Shown here piece by piece: positions 10,239 through 18,821 of a stretch of DNA of 64,000 nucleotides; the first letter of the stretch is position 1, and each line of letters begins with the position of its first letter. Under the pieces are notes generated by a model. It was not told the origin of the DNA, did not search any database, and was given only the letters and a program-made list of their open reading frames with translations. The position numbers and the translations under genes were made by a program. The stretch comes from Bradyrhizobium sp. (GTDB taxonomy: Bacteria > Pseudomonadota > Alphaproteobacteria > Rhizobiales > Xanthobacteraceae), in the NCBI RefSeq assembly GCF_027307225.1, contig NZ_DAHUXJ010000142.1, forward strand, positions 35,062 through 99,061, given 5' to 3'.

Positions 10239-11462
10239 TCACGCGTCCAGCCGCTTGAACACCAGCGTCGCGTTGGTGCCGCCGAAGCCGAAGGAATTCG
10301 ACAACACCGTGCCGAGTCTGACGTTGTCGATGCGCTTGCGCACGATCGGCATATCGGCGAACACCGGATCGAGTTCGCTGATGTGGGCGCTTTCGCAGAT
10401 GAAGCCGTTGTTCATCATCAGAAGTGCATAGATCGCTTCCTGCACGCCGGTGGCGCCGAGCGAATGGCCAGTGAGCGCCTTGGTGGCGGAAATCGGCGGA
10501 CACTTGTCGCCGGTCCCGAACACCTTTCGGATCGCTTCGATCTCCGGCGGATCGCCGGCCGGCGTCGAAGTCGCGTGTGGGTTGATGTAATCGATCCTGG
10601 TGCTGACGGTGGACAGCGCCATCCGCATGCAGCGTTCGGCGCCTTCGCCCGAAGGCGCGACCATGTCGTAGCCGTCCGACGTCGCACCGTAACCGACGAT
10701 TTCGCCGTAGATGCGCGCGCCGCGCGCCTTGGCATGCTCGAGCTCTTCCAGCACCACGACGCCGGCGCCGCCGGCGATGACGAAACCGTCTCGGTTGATG
10801 TCATAGGGCCGCGACGCAGTCGCCGGCGTGTCGTTGTATTTCGAGGACATCGCGCCCATCGCGTCGAACAGCACCGACAGGCTCCAGTCCAGTTCCTCGC
10901 ACCCGCCGGCAAAGATGATGTCCTGCTTGCCGATCTGGATGGTCTCATAGGCATTGCCAATGCAGTGGTTGGAGGTCGCGCAGGCCGACGAGATCGAATA
11001 GTTCACGCCCTTGATCTTGAACCAGGTGGCAAGTGTCGCGGATGCGGTCGACGACATGGCCTTTGGTACGGCAAACGGACCGACCCGCTTCGGTCCCTTG
11101 GTACGCGTAATGTCGGCCGCCTCGACGATGGTGCGTGCCGACGGACCGCCGGAACCCATGATGATGCCGGTGCGGATATTGGACACTTCCGACGGCTCAA
11201 GGCCCGAATCCCGGATCGCCTGCTCCATCGCGATATGATTCCACGCCGCACCGTCAGCGAGGAAACGCATCGCGCGGCGATCGATCACGCTGGCTGGATC
11301 GAGCGTGGGCGCGCCCTGAACCTGCGAGCGGAAACCCATCTCGGCATATTTTTCGGCACGGCTGATACCGGACTTCGCCTCATGGAGGCTCGAAAGCACT
11401 TCCTGGGTGTTGTTTCCGATCGATGAGACAATGCCCATCCCCGTGATCACAACCCGCCTCAT
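10239..11462 (-). CDS. fabB: 3-oxoacyl-[ACP] synthase I
   Basis: FabB is a condensing enzyme that elongates acyl-ACP and, with FabA, is needed for unsaturated fatty acids. The 407-residue protein has the thiolase fold with nucleophile Cys161 in SISSACATSNH, His in NPHATSTP and the Lys/His pair in KALTGHSLGATG. The N-terminus MRRVVITGMGIVSSIG is the family norm. fabA lies 64 bp upstream on the same strand, the usual fabAB operon, divergent from irr. Confidence 0.95.
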   Translation of the reverse strand: MRRVVITGMGIVSSIGNNTQEVLSSLHEAKSGISRAEKYAEMGFRSQVQGAPTLDPASVIDRRAMRFLADGAAWNHIAMEQAIRDSGLEPSEVSNIRTGIIMGSGGPSARTIVEAADITRTKGPKRVGPFAVPKAMSSTASATLATWFKIKGVNYSISSACATSNHCIGNAYETIQIGKQDIIFAGGCEELDWSLSVLFDAMGAMSSKYNDTPATASRPYDINRDGFVIAGGAGVVVLEELEHAKARGARIYGEIVGYGATSDGYDMVAPSGEGAERCMRMALSTVSTRIDYINPHATSTPAGDPPEIEAIRKVFGTGDKCPPISATKALTGHSLGATGVQEAIYALLMMNNGFICESAHISELDPVFADMPIVRKRIDNVRLGTVLSNSFGFGGTNATLVFKRLDA

Positions 11463-11526
11463 GACCGCCTCACCTGTCGTTGCCTTCTGCGATGTCCGTC
11501 AAAGTCGTCTCGAGCCGATGAAAAGT

Positions 11527-12057
11527 TCACGCCCCCGGCAGCACAGAGGCATCCTGCTTGAACAGCCCGACCTTCAGCTCCTTGGCGCGATAGATAATCT
11601 CGCCATCCATGGAAAGCCAGCCGTCGGCAATCCCCAGCACCAGCTTCGATCGCATCACGCGCTTGATGTCGATGTTGTACACAACCTTGCGGACGTTCGG
11701 CAGCACCTGGCCGGCGAACTTCAATTCGCCAAGACCGAGCGCGCGGCCGTGGCCCGCGCCGCCGATCCAGCCGAGATAGAAACCAACCATCTGCCACATC
11801 GCATCCAGACCCAGGCAACCCGGCATGACCGGATCGTTCTTGAAATGGCACCCGAAGAACCAAAGATCCGGCTTGACATCGAGTTCCGCGCGGATCAGGC
11901 CCTTGCCGTATTCGCCGCCGGTTTCACTGATTTCGGTGATGCGGTCGAACATCAGCATCGGCGGCAAAGGTAATTGGGCATTGCCCGGGCCGAACAGCTC
12001 GCCGCGGGCGCAGGCCAGGAGATCTTCGTATTCGTAACCGCTGCGCCGATTAAGCAT
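11527..12057 (-). CDS. fabA: 3-hydroxydecanoyl-[ACP] dehydratase/isomerase
   Basis: FabA dehydrates 3-hydroxydecanoyl-ACP and isomerises the trans-2 product to cis-3, the branch point to unsaturated fatty acids. The 176-residue hot-dog protein has His71 in FFGCHFKNDPVMPG and Asp85 in GCLGLDAMWQ, matching His70/Asp84 of E. coli. I start at ATG 12057 (MLNRRSGYEYEDLL), which has AAAGG 8 bp upstream; the frame stays open to 12207 but that part is not like the family. It leads the fabAB operon and is divergent from irr, a neighbourhood also known in B. japonicum. Confidence 0.95.
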   Translation of the reverse strand: MLNRRSGYEYEDLLACARGELFGPGNAQLPLPPMLMFDRITEISETGGEYGKGLIRAELDVKPDLWFFGCHFKNDPVMPGCLGLDAMWQMVGFYLGWIGGAGHGRALGLGELKFAGQVLPNVRKVVYNIDIKRVMRSKLVLGIADGWLSMDGEIIYRAKELKVGLFKQDASVLPGA

Positions 12058-12354
12058 GTGCCAGCCTTTGCTAAGAGCCCCGATCAAGCCTTTGAGCGCA
12101 ACGAATCCGCGAAAAAGCGGGAATCGGCGCCCATCATGCGGATTGGCCCTTAATCCCGCAGGCCGGGAACCCGCGGCAGCGGGCGTTTGCCGATGCCAAT
12201 CCCACATGGTCGAAAACGGCCGGTCTCTATCACAGGGCAGGCAGCCGGCAAAGCGCGGGACCGAGGCTAATAGCCGCTTTTGCCCCGGTTCGAGTGAGGC
12301 TCGGACATGCCCCCGAAAGGGCTTAACCCTGGGATCGTTCTAGTTGCGAAAAAC

Positions 12355-12383
12355 TTGCATCTGTGGCCACCCCTCCTTATATT
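12355..12383 (+). promoter_or_regulatory. Candidate housekeeping promoter of irr
   Basis: TTGCAT at 12355-12360 and TATATT at 12378-12383 are 17 bp apart, close to sigma-70 consensus, placing the start of transcription near 12390 and a leader of about 35 nt before irr. The rest of the 368-bp fabA-irr gap (12058-12354) holds no gene I can support and no Irr-box-like TTTAGAA palindrome. Confidence 0.55.
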
Positions 12384-12425
12384 CCCTAGGCAATATCGTA
12401 GTTCTTTTCAGAGTCTGACGTGGAA

Positions 12426-12917
12426 ATGAGCGATAACGGTCCGATCTTGAATACTGAAGCGGCGGGTTCCGAGCCGAGGGCGTCGGGGCGCGAGCCTGCG
12501 CTGACCGGATGTCCGTGGCACGACGTCAACGAGATGTTGCAGGCCGCGGGCCTGCGGCCGACCCGTCAGCGCATGGCGCTGGGCTGGCTGTTGTTCGGCA
12601 AGGGAGCGCGCCACCTGACCGCCGAAATGCTTTACGAAGAGGCGACGCTGGCAAAGGTCCCGGTGTCGCTGGCGACTGTCTACAACACGCTCAATCAGCT
12701 GACGGATGCGGGCTTGCTGCGTCAGGTCAGTGTCGACGGCACCAAGACCTATTTCGACACCAACGTGTCGGCGCATCACCATTTCTATCTCGAGAACAAC
12801 CACGAGCTGATCGACATTGAAGACCCGCATCTGGTTTTGCAGAAGATGCCCGAAGTCCCCGAGGGCTATGAGATCGCCCGGATCGACATGGTGGTTCGGC
12901 TGCGCAAGAAGCGCTGA
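12426..12917 (+). CDS. irr: Iron response regulator Irr (Fur family, haem-degraded)
   Basis: Irr represses or activates iron and haem genes under low iron and, in Bradyrhizobium, is destroyed when haem binds. The 163-residue protein carries the haem regulatory motif GCPWHDV with Cys29 and the three histidines 117-119 in SAHHHFYLEN, both at the positions known for B. japonicum Irr. The winged helix is in ATVYNTLNQLTDAGLL. ATG 12426 is chosen over the in-frame GTG 12420 because homologues begin MS and the cysteine then numbers 29. It is the best single taxonomic marker in the window. Confidence 0.95.
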   Translation: MSDNGPILNTEAAGSEPRASGREPALTGCPWHDVNEMLQAAGLRPTRQRMALGWLLFGKGARHLTAEMLYEEATLAKVPVSLATVYNTLNQLTDAGLLRQVSVDGTKTYFDTNVSAHHHFYLENNHELIDIEDPHLVLQKMPEVPEGYEIARIDMVVRLRKKR

Positions 12918-12920
12918 TCT

Positions 12921-13038
12921 CGTCGTCCCTGCGGAAAGCAGGGACCCATAACCACCAGCGTTGATTGTTGACCATGCGGCCCAAGTCGCTTCGCGGATGA
13001 GCCGCGGTGTATGGGTCCCCGCGGTTCGCGGGGACGAC
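12921..13038. repeat. Bradyrhizobial intergenic repeat, copy 1
   Basis: The sequence begins CGTCGTCCC and ends GGGGACGAC, with inner pairs GCAGGGACCCATAA and TATGGGTCCCC. The same plan recurs at 14841-15016 and 45351-45491. It fills the gap between irr and the convergent SH3 gene and may serve as a bidirectional terminator, though no T-run is present. Confidence 0.65.
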
Positions 13039-13043
13039 TTTGA

Positions 13044-13562
13044 TCAATCCACCTTCTCGTCGGCGTAGACGCCCCACAGCCGCTGCTGCTCGATCCAGCC
13101 GTCGAAGCCATTGCCAGCGATATGGCACCAGCCGGCGCCGCAATGCTTGACCTGCGCGACCACGCCGACCTGCAGGCGGGCGGTAACGGCGCTTTTCTCA
13201 TCGGCATGATCATGGAGCGAGGCAAGGTCGTCCTTGTGCTTCATCGTGACGACCGCGGTGCGGCGGCCGGACAAAAGCGAGTGATAGACCCAGCCCTCGG
13301 CGCCCTCGGAATCGCGAACCCGGCGCCAGTTCTCAAACTCGGCCGTGATTTCGACCGGCAGGCCCGCGCGGGTGTAGACCCAGGACACGTCATTGTCCTT
13401 GGTGGGACCGGCGCGGACATTCACATGATCGGACTTGAGGCTGACGTAACGCGGGACCGGCAACCCGCTGGTCGCGGATTCCTTGGCCGAGGCGGCCAAG
13501 CTGACCGTCACGCAGAGCAGGCAGACCAAAAGCACTTGCGAACAAAAACGCCCCAACTCCAT
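13044..13562 (-). CDS. Exported SH3-domain protein
   Basis: A 172-residue protein. An N-terminal signal peptide (MELGRFCSQVLLVCLLCVTV, cleavage probably after ASA) is followed by two bacterial SH3 segments: VSLKSDHVNVRAGPTKDNDV and, near the end, WCHIAGNGFDGWIEQQRLWG. Such domains usually bind peptidoglycan or help localise envelope enzymes. I start at ATG 13562; the frame is open to 13670 but only this start gives a signal peptide. It stands alone, convergent with irr. The role is inferred from domain content only. Confidence 0.8.
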   Translation of the reverse strand: MELGRFCSQVLLVCLLCVTVSLAASAKESATSGLPVPRYVSLKSDHVNVRAGPTKDNDVSWVYTRAGLPVEITAEFENWRRVRDSEGAEGWVYHSLLSGRRTAVVTMKHKDDLASLHDHADEKSAVTARLQVGVVAQVKHCGAGWCHIAGNGFDGWIEQQRLWGVYADEKVD

Positions 13563-13796
13563 CAACGCGTCTCCCGCCCGCCGACACCCTCCGGCTCGGA
13601 TTCTTCGAGCCGCGACCCCAAACCCCGCTGCCGACCCGCTTTGCGCCCTGAGCTTAAATTCCGGCCCCATCTCGCGGGTTCTTGTTTTGCCCCGGTCTTC
13701 TGCTAGAGAGGACCGAACGGCACGAAACAGAGCCGCCGGGAGGCTAACGGAAACGCCCGGACTACGTGGCAGCGGCAGTGTCGAACACCCGGGTTA

Positions 13797-13817
13797 ATGA
13801 GGTCTGAACAACCTCAT
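13797..13817 (+). promoter_or_regulatory. Small hairpin before the 2-hydroxyacid dehydrogenase start
   Basis: ATGAGGT and ACCTCAT arms form a perfect 7-bp stem 11 bp before ATG 13829, next to the AGGA ribosome-binding sequence. It could influence translation, but the stem is short and the meaning is uncertain. Confidence 0.3.
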
Positions 13818-13828
13818 GAGAGCAGGAC

Positions 13829-14830
13829 ATGTCGGTTAAGAAGAAGCCTCTCGTTGTCGTCACGCGGAAGCTGCCGGACTCGATCGAGACCCGGATGCGG
13901 GAACTGTTCGATGCGAGGCTCAACCTCGACGACACGCCACTGACGCAGGAACAACTGATCGATGCGGTGCGAACCGCCGATATCCTGGTTCCGACCGTTA
14001 CCGATGCGATCAGTGAGGAATTGCTGAAGCAGCCGGATTTACGGCTGAGGATGATCGCCAATTTCGGCAATGGCGTCGACAATATCGATGTCACGGCGGC
14101 CCATGCGCGCGGCATCACGGTAACCAACACGCCAAAAGTTTTGACCGAAGATACCGCCGATATGACCATGGCGCTGATCCTGGCGGTGCCGCGCCGGCTG
14201 ATCGAGGGCGCTTCCGTGCTCACCGACGGAAAGAACTGGGCGGGCTGGTCGCCGACCTGGATGCTCGGCCATCGCCTCGGCGGCAAACGGCTCGGCATCG
14301 TCGGCATGGGCCGGATCGGACAGGCCGTCGCGCGCCGCGCGCACGCCTTCGGCCTGCAAATCCACTATCATAACCGCCGGCCCGTGGCCCCCCGCATCGC
14401 CGAGGAACTCGGCGCGACCTATTGGGAAAGCCTCGATCAGATGCTGGCGCGGATGGACATCATCTCGGTGAACTGCCCGCATACACCGGCGACCTTTCAC
14501 TTGCTGTCAGCCCGGCGGCTGAAGCTGATCCGAAAAGACGCCTATATCGTCAACACCGCGCGCGGCGAGGTGATCGACGAGGAGACGCTGACCAAGCTGA
14601 TCGAGGGGGGCGAGATCGCCGGCGCTGGCCTTGACGTGTTCGAGCACGAGCCGGCCGTGAGCCCGAAACTGGTGCGGCTGGCCAAGGCCGGCAAGGTGAC
14701 GCTGCTGCCGCACATGGGCTCGGCCACCATCGAAGGCCGCGTCGAGATGGGCGAGAAGGTGATCATCAATATCAGAACCTTCCTTGACAATCACAAGCCG
14801 CCGGATCGCGTGCTGCCCAGCATGCTGTGA
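13829..14830 (+). CDS. D-2-hydroxyacid dehydrogenase (glyoxylate/hydroxypyruvate reductase-like)
   Basis: A 333-residue NAD(P)-dependent oxidoreductase of the D-isomer-specific 2-hydroxyacid dehydrogenase family, interconverting 2-oxo and D-2-hydroxy acids. The Rossmann glycine motif is in GIVGMGRIGQAVARR, the catalytic Arg in IVNTARGEVIDEE, then a Glu in DVFEHEPAV and His in LLPHMGSATIEGR. NFGNGVDNIDV early on is typical of the glyoxylate reductase subgroup. The exact substrate is inferred. The gene stands alone on + between two repeat-rich gaps. Confidence 0.88.
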   Translation: MSVKKKPLVVVTRKLPDSIETRMRELFDARLNLDDTPLTQEQLIDAVRTADILVPTVTDAISEELLKQPDLRLRMIANFGNGVDNIDVTAAHARGITVTNTPKVLTEDTADMTMALILAVPRRLIEGASVLTDGKNWAGWSPTWMLGHRLGGKRLGIVGMGRIGQAVARRAHAFGLQIHYHNRRPVAPRIAEELGATYWESLDQMLARMDIISVNCPHTPATFHLLSARRLKLIRKDAYIVNTARGEVIDEETLTKLIEGGEIAGAGLDVFEHEPAVSPKLVRLAKAGKVTLLPHMGSATIEGRVEMGEKVIINIRTFLDNHKPPDRVLPSML

Positions 14831-14840
14831 AGAACATATC

Positions 14841-15016
14841 CGTCGTCGTCCCGGCCAAGCGAGCCCTTGGCAACGCGAAGCGTTGTCCAATGCGAGCGCC
14901 GATCCGGGATCCATACCGCGAAACCCATCCGTGACACGCGATAGCAGACAATCTTCTCGGTAACGAAATCCTGTGGTTATAGGTCCCGGATCGGCGATCG
15001 CTTGTCCGGGACGACA
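14841..15016. repeat. Bradyrhizobial intergenic repeat, copy 2
   Basis: The sequence begins CGTCGTCCCGGCC and ends TTGTCCGGGACGACAG, with inner arms CGCCGATCCGGGATCC and GGTCCCGGATCGGCG that pair well. It is the longest of the three copies in this window and occupies the gap after the dehydrogenase. Confidence 0.65.
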
Positions 15017-15054
15017 GCGGAGGCCCGCAACTCCCGCTTCCGCCACTCGCCGAA

Positions 15055-15165
15055 CCTCCCCTTAGAAAGGGGAGGTCGCTTTGCTCACGGAACAAAGCGG
15101 GAGGGGATCATTTGACCCCTCCCAACCCTCCACTTTGCAGGGCCGCAGGCCGGGAGAGGTGAACG
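15055..15165. repeat. CTCCCC/GGGGAG intergenic repeat
   Basis: CCTCCCCTT...AAGGGGAGG and GGAGGGGATC...GACCCCTCC pairs lie in tandem, ending in GGCCGGGAGAGGTGAAC. This is a second class of bradyrhizobial intergenic repeat; a short relic, TTCTCCCTTAGGGAGAGG, is seen at about 8904-8921 after the GST gene. Confidence 0.5.
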
Positions 15166-15172
15166 AGCATCA

Positions 15173-15691
15173 TCACCGCTGCTTGAACATGGGATCGCCG
15201 AAATCGTTGATCTGTGTGCCGTCGGGCCACCGCTTCTGGGGCGGATCGGCTGACGAGCAAACGCGCTCGCGCATAGTCTCGGTTTTCTTATGAACCCTGT
15301 TCAACTGATCTGCAATATTCGACGGGATTCCGCACTTGGCTGATTCAGCTTGCACAAAGTCGAGCATCTTCATCTCGGCCGCCATAAATTCATCAAGCAG
15401 CTTGCAGGCTTGGCGAGCCGACGCATGCCGTGCGCTTGCCGCCCTGATGAGTGCGCCGCGTCTCACGGCTTCATCGTGCAGGGTACCGTAATCGTTTGCG
15501 CAATTTCCTTGGGAGGGGCTCGGAGACGGCATGCCACCAAACCCGCCACTGTCTCCGCCGGCTGGCGGGTTCGGGATGCTGGTCGGCGGGTTGGCTCCAG
15601 GCAGCGGCGCGGGAAACGCGTTCTGTGCCGAAGCCATTCCGGGCGGCGCGAAGACGACCAGCAAGAGCAGCAGGATCGAGCGGCGGGCCAT
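15173..15691 (-). CDS. Hypothetical exported protein
   Basis: A 172-residue protein I cannot assign. A clear signal peptide (MARRSILLLLLVVFAPPGMA, cleavage likely after ASA) is followed by a proline/glycine-rich linker to about residue 65 and a helical region with three or four cysteines (GNCANDYGTL, RQACKLLDEF, ESAKCGIPSN, ERVCSSADPP) that may form disulfides in the periplasm. ATG 15691 is preferred over ATG 15703 because the GGAG before it is better spaced. The end, KRWPDGTQINDFGDPMFKQR, is polar. Confidence 0.7.
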   Translation of the reverse strand: MARRSILLLLLVVFAPPGMASAQNAFPAPLPGANPPTSIPNPPAGGDSGGFGGMPSPSPSQGNCANDYGTLHDEAVRRGALIRAASARHASARQACKLLDEFMAAEMKMLDFVQAESAKCGIPSNIADQLNRVHKKTETMRERVCSSADPPQKRWPDGTQINDFGDPMFKQR

Positions 15692-15827
15692 CGGATCTCT
15701 CATCTCCAGCAGCGCACTCAGAAGTATAGCCGGAATGCCGCTGCACGCTCAACAGGGGAGCGCCGCCCGGAGGCAGAAATGGGCGCGCTTCTCGCCCGGC
15801 TATGCAGCGGCAGGGAGTGGCTTTCCA

Positions 15828-16628
15828 TCACCGATGCGCGCTCAGATCGGTGATGACCAGCGCATCGCCATTGAGCGGATTGAGCGGATCACGCCCGTAG
15901 CGCAGGGTCTCGAACCGCATCGACCGCGCATCCACCATCAGCAGCCGTCCGACCAGGCCGTCGCCAAAACCGACGATTTCGCGGATCGCCTCCAGCGCCA
16001 TCATCGAGCCGAGCATGCCGGCGAGTGCGCCCATCACGCCGGCCTCCGCACAGGTCGGCACTGTGCCCGGCGGCGGCGGCTCCGGAAACAGGCAGCGGTA
16101 GGTCGGATTGAATTCTCCGTCGGCGTTTTTCTCATGCGCGCGAATCGTCGTCAGCGAGCCATCGAACATGCCCAGCGCCGCCGTGATCAATGGCTTGCCC
16201 GCCAGGAAGCACGCATCGGAAACGAGATAGCGAGTGTCGAAATTGTCGGACCCATCCAGCACCAGATCGTAACTGCCGATCAATTCGAGCGCGTTGCCTG
16301 CGTTCAACCGCGTGGCGTGCGCGGCAAATTTGACATGGGGATTGAGGCCGGCAATGCGTACGGCCGCACTGTCGACCTTCGGCCGGCCGACGTCGAAGGT
16401 GTCGTGAATGATCTGGCGCTGCAGGTTGGAGAGCGACACGACGTCGTCGTCCACCACGCCCAGGGTACCGACGCCGGCCGCCGCGAGATACATCAGCGCC
16501 GGCGCACCGAGACCGCCGGCGCCAATCACCAGCACGGACGCTTCCTTCAGGGCCGCCTGGCCCGGTCCGCCGACTTCGCGCAGCACGATGTGGCGGGCAT
16601 AGCGTTCGAGTTCTTCAGAACTCAGCAT
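15828..16628 (-). CDS. moeB: MoeB/ThiF-type adenylyltransferase (E1-like)
   Basis: MoeB/ThiF enzymes adenylate the C-terminal Gly-Gly of MoaD or ThiS for sulfur transfer. The 266-residue protein has the nucleotide-binding GAGGLGAPALMYLAAAG, the Arg/Asn segment SLSNLQRQIIHD and the catalytic Asp in VLDGSDNFDTRY. Only one cysteine remains of the first structural-zinc CxxC (TYRCLFPEPP), and the C-terminal CxxC is absent, so the zinc site seems lost. There is no rhodanese domain. MoeB rather than ThiF is chosen from overall likeness; the partner protein is not encoded nearby. Confidence 0.82.
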   Translation of the reverse strand: MLSSEELERYARHIVLREVGGPGQAALKEASVLVIGAGGLGAPALMYLAAAGVGTLGVVDDDVVSLSNLQRQIIHDTFDVGRPKVDSAAVRIAGLNPHVKFAAHATRLNAGNALELIGSYDLVLDGSDNFDTRYLVSDACFLAGKPLITAALGMFDGSLTTIRAHEKNADGEFNPTYRCLFPEPPPPGTVPTCAEAGVMGALAGMLGSMMALEAIREIVGFGDGLVGRLLMVDARSMRFETLRYGRDPLNPLNGDALVITDLSAHR

Positions 16629-16723
16629 GTCGCAAACTTACCTTTGCTTCGGCCACGACGTCTCATGAACCACCGGGCCGTTGGTGCCGACCCAACAGAT
16701 GTGCTTAAAAGAGGCTTACATCA

Positions 16724-17035
16724 ATGGACCTGAGTAGTGTTGTCATGAGATCGATGCTGATCGCAACATTGATATTCATGGCTGCGACGGCCTCTGCGCA
16801 AGCCCAGACGACGCCCCCCTCTCCTTCCAAGCTCAAACAAGCTGCAACGACGGCGACCCGCCATGCCCTGCAATCCCCTGCGGAAACCGCGGGTGCGATG
16901 GGCCAAAGCGAGCGGCTCGCGATCCAGTCCGACCTCGCCTGGGTCGGGCGATATAACGGCGCGATCTCCGGTGACGTTAGCGAGCGGATGGTGGAATCGA
17001 TCAAGCTGATGCCGCAGCCGCCGTTGTTCGCGTGA
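16724..17035 (+). CDS. Truncated exported protein, remnant of a peptidoglycan-binding-type gene
   Basis: A 103-residue product with a signal peptide (VMRSMLIATLIFMAATASAQ). The stretch SERLAIQSDLAWVGRYNGAI then SGDVSERMVESIK resembles the start of a peptidoglycan-binding repeat found in longer bradyrhizobial exported proteins, but translation then runs into LMPQPPLFA and stops. A GAGG ribosome site lies about 10 bp upstream of ATG 16724. I read it as a short or decayed gene; the relation to the longer family is from memory and uncertain. Confidence 0.5.
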   Translation: MDLSSVVMRSMLIATLIFMAATASAQAQTTPPSPSKLKQAATTATRHALQSPAETAGAMGQSERLAIQSDLAWVGRYNGAISGDVSERMVESIKLMPQPPLFA

Positions 17036-17058
17036 CCTGCGTAAGAAAGTAACCGTCG

Positions 17059-18543
17059 TTAATTCGGAAATTTCGGCTCGCCATACGGATAAAACCGCTT
17101 CAAATCGACATTCTCGTAAGGCAGCGCATCGAGATGCACCGTGCCGAGGAACGGCTCGGTCGGCTCGACCAGCAGGATCGTTTTCGCAAAGCCGTTGTCA
17201 TGGAAGCCGCGCCGGAAATGAACGCGCGACTTGATCGCAAACACCTCGAACGCGTCGATGTCGAGCCCGAGCTGCTTGAGTTCGGACAGCTCCATCACCT
17301 GCACCAGATAGGTCGAGAGCACGAGCACATTGCCGCGGCCGAACGAGATCGTGACCCAGAACTGACCCTGACCCTCGCCTGCCATGAGGATCGTGCCCTT
17401 GACGCGGAGCGGCGCGCCCGCGGATTCATCGACACGTCCGCCGATCTCCATAGCGAACGCATCGCCCGCCTTGGCGCCTTGCGCCTTCAGCTTCGCAGTC
17501 GCGTCCCGATCGGCAATGGTCGCGATCAGCGTGTTGGAGAGATCCTGCGCGACGACCTCCTTCAGCAAAAAGGTCGCCGAGCCCGAGCGGTCGCTGTAAT
17601 CAGCCAGCACGACCGGCGTGGCTCCTGCGGCCGCAGCCTGCTTGGCGAGCCGGACGCCATCGGGAATGCGATGCACCTTCGCTGAATTCAGGAGCGCCTT
17701 ACGCTCCCGCCACGCCGTGTCCGCCATGTCGCGCGCGATCTTTTCCGCCAGCTCCGCCTTGCCGTTGGTCATCACCTGAATGGTCATGCCGACGTCGACC
17801 ACGTCGGCGAAGGGAAAGCCGAAGAACACATTCACATAGACATCGACCTCGCGCGCCTCCCAGGTGAGCGCCCGCTGGATCAGGTCCATCCAGGGCGAGG
17901 CGCCGGTCCATTGCAACACGGTCGGCGAAATGATCGGCACCTTGCGCGTGACATGGGCCGGACGATAGTCGCCGCGGATCGCCCGCACCAGCATGCGCGC
18001 GGCGCGCTCGCCTTGCAGATAGCCGTCATAATGCGGAAAATATTTCACGCAAAATGCCATGTCGGCCGATTTCAGAAACGCCTCATCCTCGTTGCCGTGC
18101 AGATCGAAAGTCCCGGCAATGAACGCCTTCGGCCCAACCACCTCGCGCACGCGCCGCGCCAGTTCGGCTTCCGGGCGCGCCACGCCGCGCACCGCCATCG
18201 CGCCATGCAGGCAGAGGTAAACGCCGTCGAACGGGCCTTCGGCCGCAAGGCCTTCGATCATCCGGCCGACGAAGGTCTCGTAAGCCTGCTCCGTCACCCA
18301 GCCCGACCCCATGTAGGTCTTTGGCCAAAGCGGCGATTCAATGCCGACGAGTTCGACGGCCTCGAACTCGCGCGCCACCTTCACGAAGCCGCCCATGAAA
18401 TAGGCCGGATCGAAATTGAGCAGCGCCTCGCCTTTCGCGGGCGACCCCGGATAGATGAAGTCTTCAAGCGTCGTGTCGTTCTTGAGAAACGTCACGGTCT
18501 CATGGGAGAAGTGCAGCACCGCGATACGAATCGGTTGAACCAT
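17059..18543 (-). CDS. M81 family metallopeptidase (MlrC-like)
   Basis: A 494-residue member of the family named after microcystinase C, a metalloenzyme that opens small peptides. N-terminal motif IAVLHFSHETVTF, then GTFDLHGNEDE and KYFPHYDGYLQGERAA supply the likely zinc ligands; VLADYSDRSGSATFLL begins the C-terminal domain. The real substrate in soil bacteria is unknown. ATG 18543 (MVQPIRIAV) is selected because GGGGT lies 6 bp upstream; the frame is open to 18588. It stands alone, divergent from parA. Confidence 0.85.
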   Translation of the reverse strand: MVQPIRIAVLHFSHETVTFLKNDTTLEDFIYPGSPAKGEALLNFDPAYFMGGFVKVAREFEAVELVGIESPLWPKTYMGSGWVTEQAYETFVGRMIEGLAAEGPFDGVYLCLHGAMAVRGVARPEAELARRVREVVGPKAFIAGTFDLHGNEDEAFLKSADMAFCVKYFPHYDGYLQGERAARMLVRAIRGDYRPAHVTRKVPIISPTVLQWTGASPWMDLIQRALTWEAREVDVYVNVFFGFPFADVVDVGMTIQVMTNGKAELAEKIARDMADTAWRERKALLNSAKVHRIPDGVRLAKQAAAAGATPVVLADYSDRSGSATFLLKEVVAQDLSNTLIATIADRDATAKLKAQGAKAGDAFAMEIGGRVDESAGAPLRVKGTILMAGEGQGQFWVTISFGRGNVLVLSTYLVQVMELSELKQLGLDIDAFEVFAIKSRVHFRRGFHDNGFAKTILLVEPTEPFLGTVHLDALPYENVDLKRFYPYGEPKFPN

Positions 18544-18721
18544 GGATGACCCCGGAAAGCGCATACGCGCACAATGGCTCGCCGCCAATTCCTATCAGCG
18601 CGCCGCCAACCGCGGAACTCACGCTGCGCCATCGCAGCATTCGTTAATGCTTGTTAACACTTCGGTATTGGCCCGGATGCCGCTGACCTCACAAGTGTGT
18701 CATATTGCGACATCGTGACCG

Positions 18722-18733
18722 ATCGTTAACGAT
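18722..18733. promoter_or_regulatory. Perfect 12-bp palindrome in the parA upstream region
   Basis: ATCGTTAACGAT is a perfect palindrome 89 bp before parA, in a 278-bp divergent gap with further GTTAA repeats at about 18643-18657. It may be an operator. Otherwise the gap shows nothing recognisable. Confidence 0.3.
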
Positions 18734-18821
18734 TTGGACCGCATCTTTCAATCGGTCCACAGCGTCGCGATCAATGTTCAGCGTATCCGCGGGCTCCGTC
18801 ACCCACTGGGATCGTTGAGGA

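Noticed and set aside
12058..12425. Irr-box (ICE) controlling fabA or irr
   Set aside because: No palindrome like TTTAGAA-N3-TTCTAAA is present in the gap.
18640..18660. CtrA box (TTAA-N7-TTAA) upstream of parA
   Set aside because: The two TTAA elements are separated by six bases, not seven.
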